Assembly: GCA_905480485.1 (NCBI GenBank)
Contig: CAJQQM010000040.1
Coordinates: forward strand, 44,213 to 108,212
DNA: 64,000 nt
From: an uncultured Aureispira sp.
Lineage (GTDB): Bacteria; Bacteroidota; Bacteroidia; Chitinophagales; Saprospiraceae
Reading direction: 5' to 3'
The translations under genes and the position numbers were made by a program. Each line of letters starts with the position of its first letter. Position 1 is the first letter of the stretch. The notes under the pieces were generated by a model. The model did no database searches. It was not told the origin of the DNA and was given only the letters and a program-made list of their open reading frames with translations. This document shows positions 9,949 through 19,896 of this stretch, piece by piece.

Positions 9949-11745
9949 CTATTTTAATTGGAACAAACGAACCCAATATCCAGGTCGCATCGAAGTTGGT
10001 TTAGCATTTTTAAACTTTTTACTAATAGCCATACACAACTTAGGAGAAACTAAGAAGATGTAAGGATGTTCACGCACCACCATCTCTTGGAATACTTGAT
10101 ACATTTCTTGGCGCTTTTCGTCGTCCATTGTTTCTCTTATTAAGTCAATTAGGCGATCGGTTTGTTCGTTGCCAAAACTAACATAGTTCGTCCCATCTCT
10201 AATGATAGAGGATGTATGCCAAATTTGTTTAAAATCATCTAGCATAGGAGTCTGCCCCCATCCAAGACATATCAATTCAAAATCTCGGTCTTTTAAGTCG
10301 TCTTGTAAAACAGACCATTCAGATGGATGAAGTTCAATCTTGATACCAACTCTTTCTGCTTCATCCTTCAGGATTTGGGCAACGTCTTTGTAAAATTGCT
10401 TTCCCTGAGGGTAAGTAAATTTCAAAGCTAGGTCAATTTTATCGCCATCTATTATTTTATCAAGTACATTGTCACCATCAGAATCTATCCATCCTGCTTC
10501 GCTTAACAAGTCCTTTGCACGGTCTAGATCAAATCCAAATTTTGGCAGATTGGGATTATAATTTTGTTTGAGTGGGCTTACAGGGCCATAAACAGGTGCA
10601 GCAAATCCATTACATATCTCGTCAATTATTACATCTTTGTCAATTAGATGCGCTAAAGCATTACGAACTTTAACATTCTCTAATTTTTTACTTTTCATAT
10701 TCATACCGATGTAGCGATAAGCAAAAGCATCGGGTGTGTAAAGATTAAAATTACTGAGTGCTCTCTCATTTTCTCGTAAATCCGAAAAATCATCCTCTGA
10801 TATAAAGGTCATAACGTCAATTTCTTCTTCTTTCAAAGACATAAGTGCGTTATTATCATCGTCAATTATTTTAAATAAGATAGTTTGCGGATATGCCGCT
10901 ATATAGTCGACATCTACATTGTCACCCCACCATGAAGATTTACGTTCAAGCTTTACATATTGGTGCGTAGACATACTGGCAACAAAATAAGGCCCACATC
11001 CGACGATTGAAGCAGCATCGTGCGTAAACTTGGTGTTAAAATCTTCGGCAAAATCTATAATCCTCGGATTGGTCTTTAATGCCTCTAAGTTTTTAGGGTC
11101 ATTTAATTCTGAAATAGTAAATTTGCTCATCAGATTTTGTGGATCATAAAAATAACTTGGGAATACAGACATTGCCCCAATTGCCGTTTCTGCTAAAAGA
11201 TAGCTTCGGTTGCATCGAATCCTAAACTTTTTAGGGTTGTTAGGGTCGATATCTACTGCTTCTACAAATTCGAACCAACCTCTCAAATGATTGCAATTAA
11301 CCTTAGGGTTTTTGATAGCTTTCAGGGTAAAGGCAACATCTTCAGCCGTTATAGGGGTATTATTATCCCATGAAGCCGCTTCACGAATTTCAAAATCCAT
11401 CAAAATTGTTCCATCTTCATTGATGGTTACAGTCGGTCGAGATACAGCAAGATAGGGACGTAAAGAATAATCTTCGGGACTAATTTCGAGCAAACCTGCA
11501 TGTACATTCAAGTCTAATATTTGACCAGAAATAGCAGTGGTACTCAAAATAGAATTCAATCCACCTGTATTGCCTCCCAAATGCACATTCACCTGAAAAC
11601 CTACAGAATCAACTGAGGAAATATCTTCAGAAGCACCTTGAGTGGCCGTTGAGGATGTTTCATTTTGGCAAGAATTCAAGACTATTATCCATAAAAAAGC
11701 CATTAGAGTAGTACCTGTTCTTAAAAATTCAATCTGATTTTTCAT
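9949..11745 (-). CDS. ABC transporter substrate-binding lipoprotein (OppA/DppA family)
   Basis: Signal peptide with lipobox-like LNSC; SBP_bac_5 features (TAEDVAFTLKAIKNP, NVKVRNALAHLIDKDVII, LLSEAGW). Confidence 0.88.
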   Translation of the reverse strand: MKNQIEFLRTGTTLMAFLWIIVLNSCQNETSSTATQGASEDISSVDSVGFQVNVHLGGNTGGLNSILSTTAISGQILDLNVHAGLLEISPEDYSLRPYLAVSRPTVTINEDGTILMDFEIREAASWDNNTPITAEDVAFTLKAIKNPKVNCNHLRGWFEFVEAVDIDPNNPKKFRIRCNRSYLLAETAIGAMSVFPSYFYDPQNLMSKFTISELNDPKNLEALKTNPRIIDFAEDFNTKFTHDAASIVGCGPYFVASMSTHQYVKLERKSSWWGDNVDVDYIAAYPQTILFKIIDDDNNALMSLKEEEIDVMTFISEDDFSDLRENERALSNFNLYTPDAFAYRYIGMNMKSKKLENVKVRNALAHLIDKDVIIDEICNGFAAPVYGPVSPLKQNYNPNLPKFGFDLDRAKDLLSEAGWIDSDGDNVLDKIIDGDKIDLALKFTYPQGKQFYKDVAQILKDEAERVGIKIELHPSEWSVLQDDLKDRDFELICLGWGQTPMLDDFKQIWHTSSIIRDGTNYVSFGNEQTDRLIDLIRETMDDEKRQEMYQVFQEMVVREHPYIFLVSPKLCMAISKKFKNAKPTSMRPGYWVRLFQLK

Positions 11746-11939
11746 TATGTTTTAATTTAAACCCCTTTTGTTTACACATAAATATAATTATAATTTCAAC
11801 AAATAAGCCGAAGAATACGACTTATTATCTAAGTTATTTTAGAATATCCTTGCTATTACTGCAAACAAAAGCAATGAATTTTTGTTTTTAATCATTGTAA
11901 TCTTACACGAAGAACGAATAGCTATTTAAACACAGCGAC

Positions 11940-12380
11940 ATGAACAAAAAGGAAGCTTTTATAAATCCTATTGACGAAGATAAAATCACAAAATCTCCCC
12001 ACAATTTACCTTATGCCCACACGGTAGGCGGCGTTGTTATCAAGCCAATTGACATGGGAAGGGCAAAAAGTAATGCCATCACGGCGATGCACAAACAAAC
12101 CAATACGCAATTGACTCAAATACATGAGCAGATGCAGTTATTGGCACAACAAGCAAAAAAAATACAGAAAAGAATAGAGATTTCAGAAATTATTTATGGC
12201 TCAGAGATGGGATTTAAACCGCTTATCGGCAAAACCTACCACCTGTATCAAAGGGCGAATGAAACAGCCGTTTTATCTGTTGTAGGACCCAAAGAATGGG
12301 GACGAAAAGGTTGCCCTTTCAATCTCTTTTTAGCTACCATCAGTTTATTATCTGACCACACTTGGGAAATTATAGAATAA
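11940..12380 (+). CDS. DUF2452 domain protein
   Basis: MNKKEAFINPIDEDKITKSPHNLPYAHTVGG and GMGFKPLIGKTYHLY-type motifs recalled for this family. Confidence 0.7.
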   Translation: MNKKEAFINPIDEDKITKSPHNLPYAHTVGGVVIKPIDMGRAKSNAITAMHKQTNTQLTQIHEQMQLLAQQAKKIQKRIEISEIIYGSEMGFKPLIGKTYHLYQRANETAVLSVVGPKEWGRKGCPFNLFLATISLLSDHTWEIIE

Positions 12381-12878
12381 TTACAATGTATACTCCTTGA
12401 TTAATTCCCAATGTTCGGGCGTTCTTTGGGTTTTGACAAGTCGCAGTTTTGTTAATCTGAAATCAACCAAAAAAGCAGCGCCCAAATCGGATACGATGGC
12501 TTCTTTCTGAAAAACAGGTAGAGACCCGTAGAGAAAACTAACATGAGGTATAAATGGGTGAATATGTGTGTGGTCAAAGAAATTTTCGGCTTCTTCTCTC
12601 GCCTTCATTAATGCTGGGCTTTCATCGGTCCTAAAAAACAAGCACCTGTAGTAATATTCCAAAAACTCAATACGAGTAAGCCTTGCAGTAATGCTAGTTA
12701 GGGATTCAGCAAATTGCTTGGTTTTGTTAACGGCTGTTCCCAAATCGTCGACAATACCACTTAAAAGGGTAACATGAGGTTCGAAAGACGGCGCGTCGTG
12801 CGTCGTGCTTAATTCAGCAATTAATTTACTTAGTTTGAGGTAAGTAGCTTTGTCTGGCATTAGCCACAATGTATACAT
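12381..12878 (-). CDS. 2H phosphoesterase (cyclic phosphodiesterase / 2'-5' RNA ligase-like)
   Basis: Two H-x-[ST]-x motifs: PHVTLLSG and PHVSFLYG. Confidence 0.82.
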   Translation of the reverse strand: MYTLWLMPDKATYLKLSKLIAELSTTHDAPSFEPHVTLLSGIVDDLGTAVNKTKQFAESLTSITARLTRIEFLEYYYRCLFFRTDESPALMKAREEAENFFDHTHIHPFIPHVSFLYGSLPVFQKEAIVSDLGAAFLVDFRLTKLRLVKTQRTPEHWELIKEYTL

Positions 12879-12979
12879 ATTTATTTGATTCAGTTTAGCA
12901 TTTGCTAATTTATAAATTTAACGGAACAAATAAACTGTTATCAGCGCTATTTTCGAAACATTAAGAACAATAGATGTAT

Positions 12980-13903
12980 TTATTTACTGCGACCGAATAT
13001 ATCTTTTTGAGCTTTTCGCTTGGTTTCGGTGCCGATCATCTTCTCGTAGGTAGTGGCGTCTACTAGTATCTTGCTAGGGTCATCCTTGTGGACTTTATCT
13101 ATATATTCCCAAACACCATATTTGTTCAATTTCAGACCACAATAACTACCGTCCGGCACATTAGAAGGCCCTGCCGACCGAATTGGTTGTCCATAGATTA
13201 AATGATCGTATACCACCATTTCAAGGGTTTTGTCGTAGTTGAGTGAAACATTGACCGACGCAGAATACTCCAATAAAAATCTTTTAACGGTGCGTTTACG
13301 ACCAAAGCCATCTTTCATTTCAAGAACATCTTTACCAAATTTAGGTTGCCCCTTTTCGTCAAAATATAAGACATCGAGCAATTTTCTGCGATTATAAAAA
13401 CCAAAGACATCGTAGCCAAATAGTAGATACAGCGTTTGTCCATCGTGCTGAAAAGTATGAAGGTTATAGTATAAAGCACCGTACCAATTTTGGGGTTTTA
13501 GTACTGAAAACTCAACCGTTCGCATGTCATCTGAATTATCTTTTAGGGGGTAAACCTTGCCGTTTGCCTTCTGAATAAACCCGCGATACTTATAATCGTT
13601 GTTGTCTAGATAAAGTTGCCATGTAAAGATTCGACAGGAGGCATCGGAAGGTTGTACTATAGAGACACCCTCTAATTTAGAAAATTGATAATGAAAAGAT
13701 CCTGGAATGCGTAAAACGGAGTCAAGCATTTGCCTAAGCTGCAGTGAAGCTTGTTGACGTTGTGTAGATTTAGTATTGGTTAAAACCTCATGAATCAATA
13801 CATTCATCTGTTTTTCCAAAGCAACGAATCGACTGCTATCTGATTCGTTGGCAAAAGATTGACAAGCAATAAATAAACAAATAAATAAAAGATAAGCTTT
13901 CAT
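12980..13903 (-). CDS. Hypothetical secreted protein
   Basis: Signal peptide MKAYLLFICLFIACQSFA; long ORF. Confidence 0.7.
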   Translation of the reverse strand: MKAYLLFICLFIACQSFANESDSSRFVALEKQMNVLIHEVLTNTKSTQRQQASLQLRQMLDSVLRIPGSFHYQFSKLEGVSIVQPSDASCRIFTWQLYLDNNDYKYRGFIQKANGKVYPLKDNSDDMRTVEFSVLKPQNWYGALYYNLHTFQHDGQTLYLLFGYDVFGFYNRRKLLDVLYFDEKGQPKFGKDVLEMKDGFGRKRTVKRFLLEYSASVNVSLNYDKTLEMVVYDHLIYGQPIRSAGPSNVPDGSYCGLKLNKYGVWEYIDKVHKDDPSKILVDATTYEKMIGTETKRKAQKDIFGRSK

Positions 13904-14029
13904 AAAAATTAGTCTAGATGGTTGGGTCGTACTCTAAGTTACAAACAAATTAAAGCTATTGGTATAAAATCGGCAAATATTAATAGTTCCATCGATCATA
14001 GCTTCTCCTTAAACTAAAATTAAGCCATT

Positions 14030-14488
14030 TTAGTATAGTTTTTTGTTGTTTTTTTTGAGTTCATCCAAATAAGACTTAAAAATAAAGCCCATATCAAATA
14101 TCCACTTATGATTGAGTAAGTCTTTTTGCGAAATCAAGCAACCGATTCCTTCATGAACAGGGCCTTTCGATAGCCTATTCAATTGACTGTTATCGATACA
14201 GGCCTCAAACACACTTAGCCCGAAAGAAATCCTTTCGGTGGTTACCAAATATCGATTTATGGGTAATATTGTCGTAATAATATTCAAGGCTTGTGGTATT
14301 TCCTCTCTTAATTCTCTCCAAACAGCTGCTTCCTCATTTTCGTCTTCTGATTCGACGGCCCCACCCCAAAAAGAACAAGCACCTCGCCATTTTGGAATAG
14401 GGTACGTAGCGTCTTTTAGTTGAATATAAAAACGGCTTCGATTGGAGTTGCTAATCAATAAACCTACTCCTTCATGAAATTTTTGCAT
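14030..14488 (-). CDS. NUDIX hydrolase (start ATG 14488; ORF track start 14572 overlaps the upstream CDS)
   Basis: Nudix box GGAVESEDENEEAAVWRELREEIP. Confidence 0.8.
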   Translation of the reverse strand: MQKFHEGVGLLISNSNRSRFYIQLKDATYPIPKWRGACSFWGGAVESEDENEEAAVWRELREEIPQALNIITTILPINRYLVTTERISFGLSVFEACIDNSQLNRLSKGPVHEGIGCLISQKDLLNHKWIFDMGFIFKSYLDELKKNNKKLY

Positions 14489-14514
14489 AAAAAAAACTGC
14501 CCTTAATGGGCAGT
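14489..14514 (-). terminator. Intrinsic terminator downstream of the 836-aa gene
   Basis: Minus strand ACTGCCC-ATTAA-GGGCAGT followed by T-run; ends directly at the NUDIX ATG. Confidence 0.75.
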
Positions 14515-14528
14515 AGATAATGGATGAT

Positions 14529-17039
14529 TTAAAAAGCCTTTGACCAGGCCTGTGTCGTTTTAAGTACATCATGCTCGGCAGAAGCCCATTTTTTAAGTTT
14601 ATTCAATTCTTTGCGGTAATCGAAAGGGTCCGAACCAAAAAAGCCAAAGAAGCTTCTTCCGGCTGTCGCCCAAAAGCCAGTTTCCCACTCAGCTTTAGCC
14701 TCGGACATAACACCGTAATTGTTAAACAAATCAATCATTGAATTACCAATACGAATTTCTTTTTTGGGGAATTTTATCAACCAGGATGAACAAAGGTACC
14801 TCGACGCTATATGAATTGCATTATTTCGTTTAATGGGTGGATAATCGATGTTTACATATTTAGCCATAATTTCGTCGAGTAAACTAGACCATTTGATTTC
14901 TAGGATAATTACTTTTTTGTGTACCTTCTTGAGGTCTTCATCATTGATCGTCTCTGCATTTTCTACTTTTCGTAAGTTTTTACCCACCACCTTGGCGTTG
15001 CCTCTTACCGAACTGAGCAAACCAAGTACTTCCTGATAGCGAACCGTTACACCATTCGTGTAAAGAGTCTGAAGGCCCTGCATCATTTCTTTGCCCTCAA
15101 GCTGTATATCACCTTTTGTAGAACCTACCTCGGGCAAAATAGCGGGAAGTATATCTTTGGTAAGATCGCCGATAAACTCTAAGTGATCGGGTATTATAGT
15201 ATCAATTTCAGCGTTTAAATCTTCGAAGTCACCTGTTAGTGCTTTGCCTATTGCAGTAACAACAGCCCCTCCTCCAGGGGCAAAGGTATTGACAGCTAGT
15301 CCTGTCACCGAAAACAAACCCTCTAATATTGCCAGACCAATACTATTGGAGGCCCTAAAATAATTTTGGTGTTTTTCTACCGCATTTTCAAAATCATCCT
15401 TGGCTGTTTTGAAGGCAAGAGATGCTTCTGCACCTCTTTTGAGTGCATCCTTATATTTGGCGGTTATTTTATCTTTAACAGCCTCGGTATTATCTTTCAT
15501 GTCAGACAAAATCCCCTCATAAGAAGCATTTTTCTTAGAAATACCATATTTTTCAAGGACTGCATCAATTTGAGTCGCAGAAACATCTGTTAACTCAGGT
15601 ATTTTAATTTGATTATCGTCGTCAGCGAACATTTTTGAGTGATCTGGTATCGAGCCACTGCTTAAAATTAGCTGGTCAATCAAACCCAAAATTTCTTTCA
15701 CTTCTTGCTCTTTATTCGGGTCTCCTCCTGTTAAGGTGTTCATAAGCCAAGTATGCGCTTTGCTACTATACTCTTTAAGCTTAGCTTTAATGGTGTCGTC
15801 AATTTGCGTCCCTTCTAATAAATCTTTATCCGAATCTATAAGCGCTTTAAAATCTTTAAGATTTGAATAAATTTCTACTAAATCACCTTCTTTAATGTTC
15901 TGAACAAAACCTGTAACTGCCGATATAAATTTGTTTAAGACACCCAACCAACTTTCGAGATTTTTAATTTTCTCTTGAATGTCTGCATCTTGCGCTTTGT
16001 TCATGAGCGTTTTTAAGCCCTTTTCTATTGAGGATTTTAGCGCTGAAATTTGGAGCAGAATTTTATCATCTATATTAGTGCCAGGAATTAAATCCGTTTG
16101 CCCTCCAATTAATGCTTCGTATTGTTGAGCAATTTTATCGTACCAATCAGGCAACTCATTCCCATCTTCATCTTCTAGGGCTAGACCCACAAAAGACTCA
16201 AGTTCTATTAATTTCTCTTGACCTCTTTGAATGTATTCCTGTAATTTCTCGACATTGAGTTTTAGGGTTTCATCTGAGGTGTCGGCAGCAGCAATAAATG
16301 CTTTAGCCTTGGACAGAACTTTTTGAGCATTTGAGATAACGCCCTCGTTAATTTTATCTATGCTGTTCGGAATATCTAAGGTAGCAGCTACCACTTCTTT
16401 GGCTAAATTCCCATAAACATCTATTTGATGACTTATATTTCGAGCAACCGCCAAAAATTTTTCTATTTTTTCTATAAAGCTATTCACTTTTTCAATTTCG
16501 TCTAGAAACTGATTGGGTGCATAAACAGCGGCAAAGGCAATAAAGTTCTTGGCCTTCTGAAGCAAAGATTCGGCTTCATCCAAATAATCTCTGAAATTGC
16601 TGGTTATTTTATCGACATTTAAAATTTCATACAATTGTTGTACTTGATCAAAACGAAACGATGCCTCTTCTAGGACACCGGACTTATCATTGCGTTGTTT
16701 ACGACGTTCTACACGCATTTCGGACCGCTTTTCTCGACGTTTATTCCTTGCAGCTTTGCGCTCTTTTTTGCGCTGTTGTCGCCTTGCTTTACGCGCTTCT
16801 TTTTTTGTTAAATTTTCGCTATCAACCGCTTGTGTGTCTTCTTGGTTTGCAGCAGCATTCACCGTCAAATCCATCAGACTTAATTGCAGATACAAAGCCT
16901 GCACTTTCTTGCCTTGGGCTAGATTTTTTTGGTAATCCTCGCTTCCTTTTTCTAGCTTAGTAAACCTTTTTAGGTATACCTTTAGTTGTTCTTGAAGTGC
17001 TGCCAACTCTATTTTGACTTCCTTAGATAATTCAGGCAT
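14529..17039 (-). CDS. Large predicted helical/coiled-coil protein of unknown function
   Basis: 836-aa ORF rich in E/K/L/A heptad-like sequence, Arg/Lys-rich tract, single hydrophobic Gly/Ala-rich segment. Confidence 0.75.
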   Translation of the reverse strand: MPELSKEVKIELAALQEQLKVYLKRFTKLEKGSEDYQKNLAQGKKVQALYLQLSLMDLTVNAAANQEDTQAVDSENLTKKEARKARRQQRKKERKAARNKRREKRSEMRVERRKQRNDKSGVLEEASFRFDQVQQLYEILNVDKITSNFRDYLDEAESLLQKAKNFIAFAAVYAPNQFLDEIEKVNSFIEKIEKFLAVARNISHQIDVYGNLAKEVVAATLDIPNSIDKINEGVISNAQKVLSKAKAFIAAADTSDETLKLNVEKLQEYIQRGQEKLIELESFVGLALEDEDGNELPDWYDKIAQQYEALIGGQTDLIPGTNIDDKILLQISALKSSIEKGLKTLMNKAQDADIQEKIKNLESWLGVLNKFISAVTGFVQNIKEGDLVEIYSNLKDFKALIDSDKDLLEGTQIDDTIKAKLKEYSSKAHTWLMNTLTGGDPNKEQEVKEILGLIDQLILSSGSIPDHSKMFADDDNQIKIPELTDVSATQIDAVLEKYGISKKNASYEGILSDMKDNTEAVKDKITAKYKDALKRGAEASLAFKTAKDDFENAVEKHQNYFRASNSIGLAILEGLFSVTGLAVNTFAPGGGAVVTAIGKALTGDFEDLNAEIDTIIPDHLEFIGDLTKDILPAILPEVGSTKGDIQLEGKEMMQGLQTLYTNGVTVRYQEVLGLLSSVRGNAKVVGKNLRKVENAETINDEDLKKVHKKVIILEIKWSSLLDEIMAKYVNIDYPPIKRNNAIHIASRYLCSSWLIKFPKKEIRIGNSMIDLFNNYGVMSEAKAEWETGFWATAGRSFFGFFGSDPFDYRKELNKLKKWASAEHDVLKTTQAWSKAF

Positions 17040-17306
17040 TCTTTACAGTTTAGTGGATAGGTTTAGATAGTAGTACATAATCTTATTTATCAGATTATAT
17101 GATGTAGCAATGTACAACATTATTAACTAAAAAACAAGTGTTATTTTACCAAAACAGTTTCGAAGCTAACATTTAAAGGAATGCACCACTTAATAAGCTT
17201 CTAATTGAACATAAATCAACAGCTTTAGCCCTTTACAGGATATTATACAAAAAAAGAAAGCCATCTAAAACAATTTAGATAATTTGTAGATGCCGTTCGA
17301 ATGTAT

Positions 17307-17843
17307 CTATTGTAGTTGTAGTACCCCTGAATAAGATGCCAGAAAAAACCCTAAAAAATGCATTTCTGCTTCTAGGTGACAATGCTTTTTGTCTTGGGCT
17401 ACCACTACAAATGAAGGACGAACCGACAAGAGTCTTGGCAAAGGCATAAAAAATAAGAAAGATCGCTTTAAATTAAATATAAGCGTTCGATCGCTTATTT
17501 TCACATGCATTAAAAATCGAAAAAATCTATATTTTTCCATGACAGTGCCCTTTTGATAGTGCACTTCTGAACGCATGCTTTGCGTGGGAAAATTACGTGT
17601 CCAAAACTCATTTTGGAGCTCTTTATCAACAGTCAGCATTAAGGTATAACTCCCACTTTTAGGCATTTTAATAAAGTAAGAGGCCAGGTAAGCAAAAATA
17701 TTTTTACCGTAATCTACCTGAACATCTCCTACTAAACTGACAGTTGCTTGTGGTCCATAGATCGTTCTCAAGATAGTAGGCATTCTGAAAAACGCATGTC
17801 CTAGTACTTTTTGAAGGATACTTAAATCTGAATTGGATTCCAT
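17307..17843 (-). CDS. DUF4166-like protein
   Basis: Pattern of LPxxxR..G...G.VQV, FWTRNFPTQSMRSEVHYQKGTVMEKY, YSGVLQL resembles DUF4166. Confidence 0.55.
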   Translation of the reverse strand: MESNSDLSILQKVLGHAFFRMPTILRTIYGPQATVSLVGDVQVDYGKNIFAYLASYFIKMPKSGSYTLMLTVDKELQNEFWTRNFPTQSMRSEVHYQKGTVMEKYRFFRFLMHVKISDRTLIFNLKRSFLFFMPLPRLLSVRPSFVVVAQDKKHCHLEAEMHFLGFFLASYSGVLQLQ

Positions 17844-18027
17844 CGAGTAGGGATTTTTGGATCAAATAATAAACGAATTTATCATTTTTGATGGAAAAAT
17901 TATCTATTCTAAAAAGAAAAAATGGAAGGGCTTGCTTCCTATTCGCAATTAAACAATACATTTACATTAATTCGTTAGATTAATTGCAGACCTTGGACCT
18001 TCGAATCCGCTTTTTAATCCTAAAAAC

Positions 18028-19626
18028 ATGCTAAAATCACTTTTCCCCATTTTTGAATGGTTGCCCAACTATCAGAAAAAAAACCTAAAGGGAGATATCA
18101 CCGCCGGCATAACCGTTGGTATTATGTTAATACCACAGGGAATGGCCTATGCTATGTTGGCAGGTTTGCCCCCTATTTATGGCCTTTATGCCGCTATAGT
18201 ACCTCAATTTATTTATGCAATAATGGGAACCTCGAGGCAATTAGCCGTAGGACCTGTTGCCCTTGATTCTTTATTAGTTGCCGTTGCTGTTGGTAGCCTA
18301 GCGGAAGCCGAATCCCCTGACTACATCAGTTTAGTCATCTTGCTGGCATTTATGGTGGGCTTTGTGCAGCTACTGATGGGCTTATTCCGATTGGGCTTTT
18401 TAGTTAATTTATTATCTCATCCTGTCATCAGTGGGTTTACTTCTGCTGCGGCAATTATTATAGCCTTCAGCCAATTAAAATTCTTGCTTGGAATCGAAGT
18501 AGCACGCAGTCAATACTTCCACGATATTCTTTATCAGTCCTTTATAAACATATCAGATTTTAATAGCTATAGTGTCCTAATCGGTGGTCTTGGAATTATA
18601 CTCATTATACTGATTAATAAATACAAAAAAAGTATACCCGCGCCGTTTGTCGTTGTCGTTCTTGGTATTTTTGTTAGTTGGTATTTCGGTCTGTATGTCG
18701 ATAACTTGGCGGTAGTTGGTACTGTACCTGCCTCTTTACCGGGCTTTAGTCCTCCTCAGATTAGCTTAGAGGCTTTATTAAGCTTATCTAGTGCGGCTTT
18801 CACCTTGGCAATTATCGGATTTATGGAAGCAACAGCTATTTCTAAAGCTGTAAAAAAAGGACATAATGATTATCAAATACGACCGAACCAGGAATTAATT
18901 GCGCTTGGGCTTGGAAATATAGGCGGTTCTTTTTTTAAGAGTTTTCCGACAACAGGTGGCTTTTCTAGGTCGGCCGTAAATAATCAATCGGGTGCTAAAA
19001 CAAATTTAGCGGCCTTAATCAGTGCTTTCTTTGTAGTTTTATCCTTGCTTTTCTTTACGCCCGTTTTTTATTTTTTACCCAAAACAATCCTTGCCTCTAT
19101 CATTATGGTCGCCGTACTTAAACTTGTTTCAATGCAAGATGCTGTCGATTTATGGAAAAAAGAACAATACAGTGACTTCTTTATTCTACTTATTACTTTT
19201 TTACTAACGCTGTTTGCTGGCATTCAATTGGGAATTGCTGCGGGTGTTTTTCTTTCGGTACTTAAACATCAGTGGCAAAACATGCAAGCTGAATTCAACT
19301 ATCAACACGAACATTTTAAGATACCTGCACATACTTTGCTGCTACAATTTAAAAATCAGTTATACTATGGAAACGCTGCTTTTTTTGAACAAAAAGCACA
19401 AGACATACTGCTGCAGCATAAGCAAACAAATCCCTCTATACAATTCCTTATTGTTGATGGAAGCTACATGAGTTCTATCGATAGTACCGGACAAAAAGCA
19501 ATAGAAACCTTGATAGAAGATTGCAAAAATAAAAAAATCGAGGTTTTTTTATCGAACATGCCTATCCCCTTCGGAATGAATACTTTTAGCACAATAGAAG
19601 CAGTATTAAAAGCCATTAAAGCATAA
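18028..19626 (+). CDS. SulP family inorganic anion transporter with C-terminal STAS domain
   Basis: GDITAGITVGIMLIPQGMAYAMLAGLPPIYGLYAA; STAS FLIVDGSYMSSIDSTGQKAIETL. Confidence 0.95.
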   Translation: MLKSLFPIFEWLPNYQKKNLKGDITAGITVGIMLIPQGMAYAMLAGLPPIYGLYAAIVPQFIYAIMGTSRQLAVGPVALDSLLVAVAVGSLAEAESPDYISLVILLAFMVGFVQLLMGLFRLGFLVNLLSHPVISGFTSAAAIIIAFSQLKFLLGIEVARSQYFHDILYQSFINISDFNSYSVLIGGLGIILIILINKYKKSIPAPFVVVVLGIFVSWYFGLYVDNLAVVGTVPASLPGFSPPQISLEALLSLSSAAFTLAIIGFMEATAISKAVKKGHNDYQIRPNQELIALGLGNIGGSFFKSFPTTGGFSRSAVNNQSGAKTNLAALISAFFVVLSLLFFTPVFYFLPKTILASIIMVAVLKLVSMQDAVDLWKKEQYSDFFILLITFLLTLFAGIQLGIAAGVFLSVLKHQWQNMQAEFNYQHEHFKIPAHTLLLQFKNQLYYGNAAFFEQKAQDILLQHKQTNPSIQFLIVDGSYMSSIDSTGQKAIETLIEDCKNKKIEVFLSNMPIPFGMNTFSTIEAVLKAIKA

Positions 19627-19637
19627 AATTTTCCTTT

Positions 19638-19653
19638 TGTGACTTTAGTCACA
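19638..19653. promoter_or_regulatory. Candidate Crp-type operator TGTGACTTTAGTCACA
   Basis: Exact TGTGA-N6-TCACA palindrome upstream of a Crp/Fnr family gene. Confidence 0.6.
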
Positions 19654-19746
19654 CTTCATTTATGTCATTTAAATTAAATTTATAAATGCAACGGTTAAAT
19701 ATTTTATTTGATTCGTTGGGTAAATCTATAAAAATGCATAATAGAG

Positions 19747-19801
19747 GGTAAATCATATTATCACATCGGGGGATTGATAATAGCGATTTACCTTTTTTTT
19801 T
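19747..19801 (+). terminator. Strong intrinsic terminator between sulP and crp/fnr genes
   Basis: GGTAAATC/GATTTACC outer stem, TATTATCA/TGATAATA inner stem, then T9. Confidence 0.8.
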
Positions 19802-19896
19802 GGGCCTTTATTTAACAGGCAAATCATAGAATTTAGCACAATTAATTATATCTTTATAGGGTTCTTGCTTCCTTATATTAACCCTACCAACTTATT

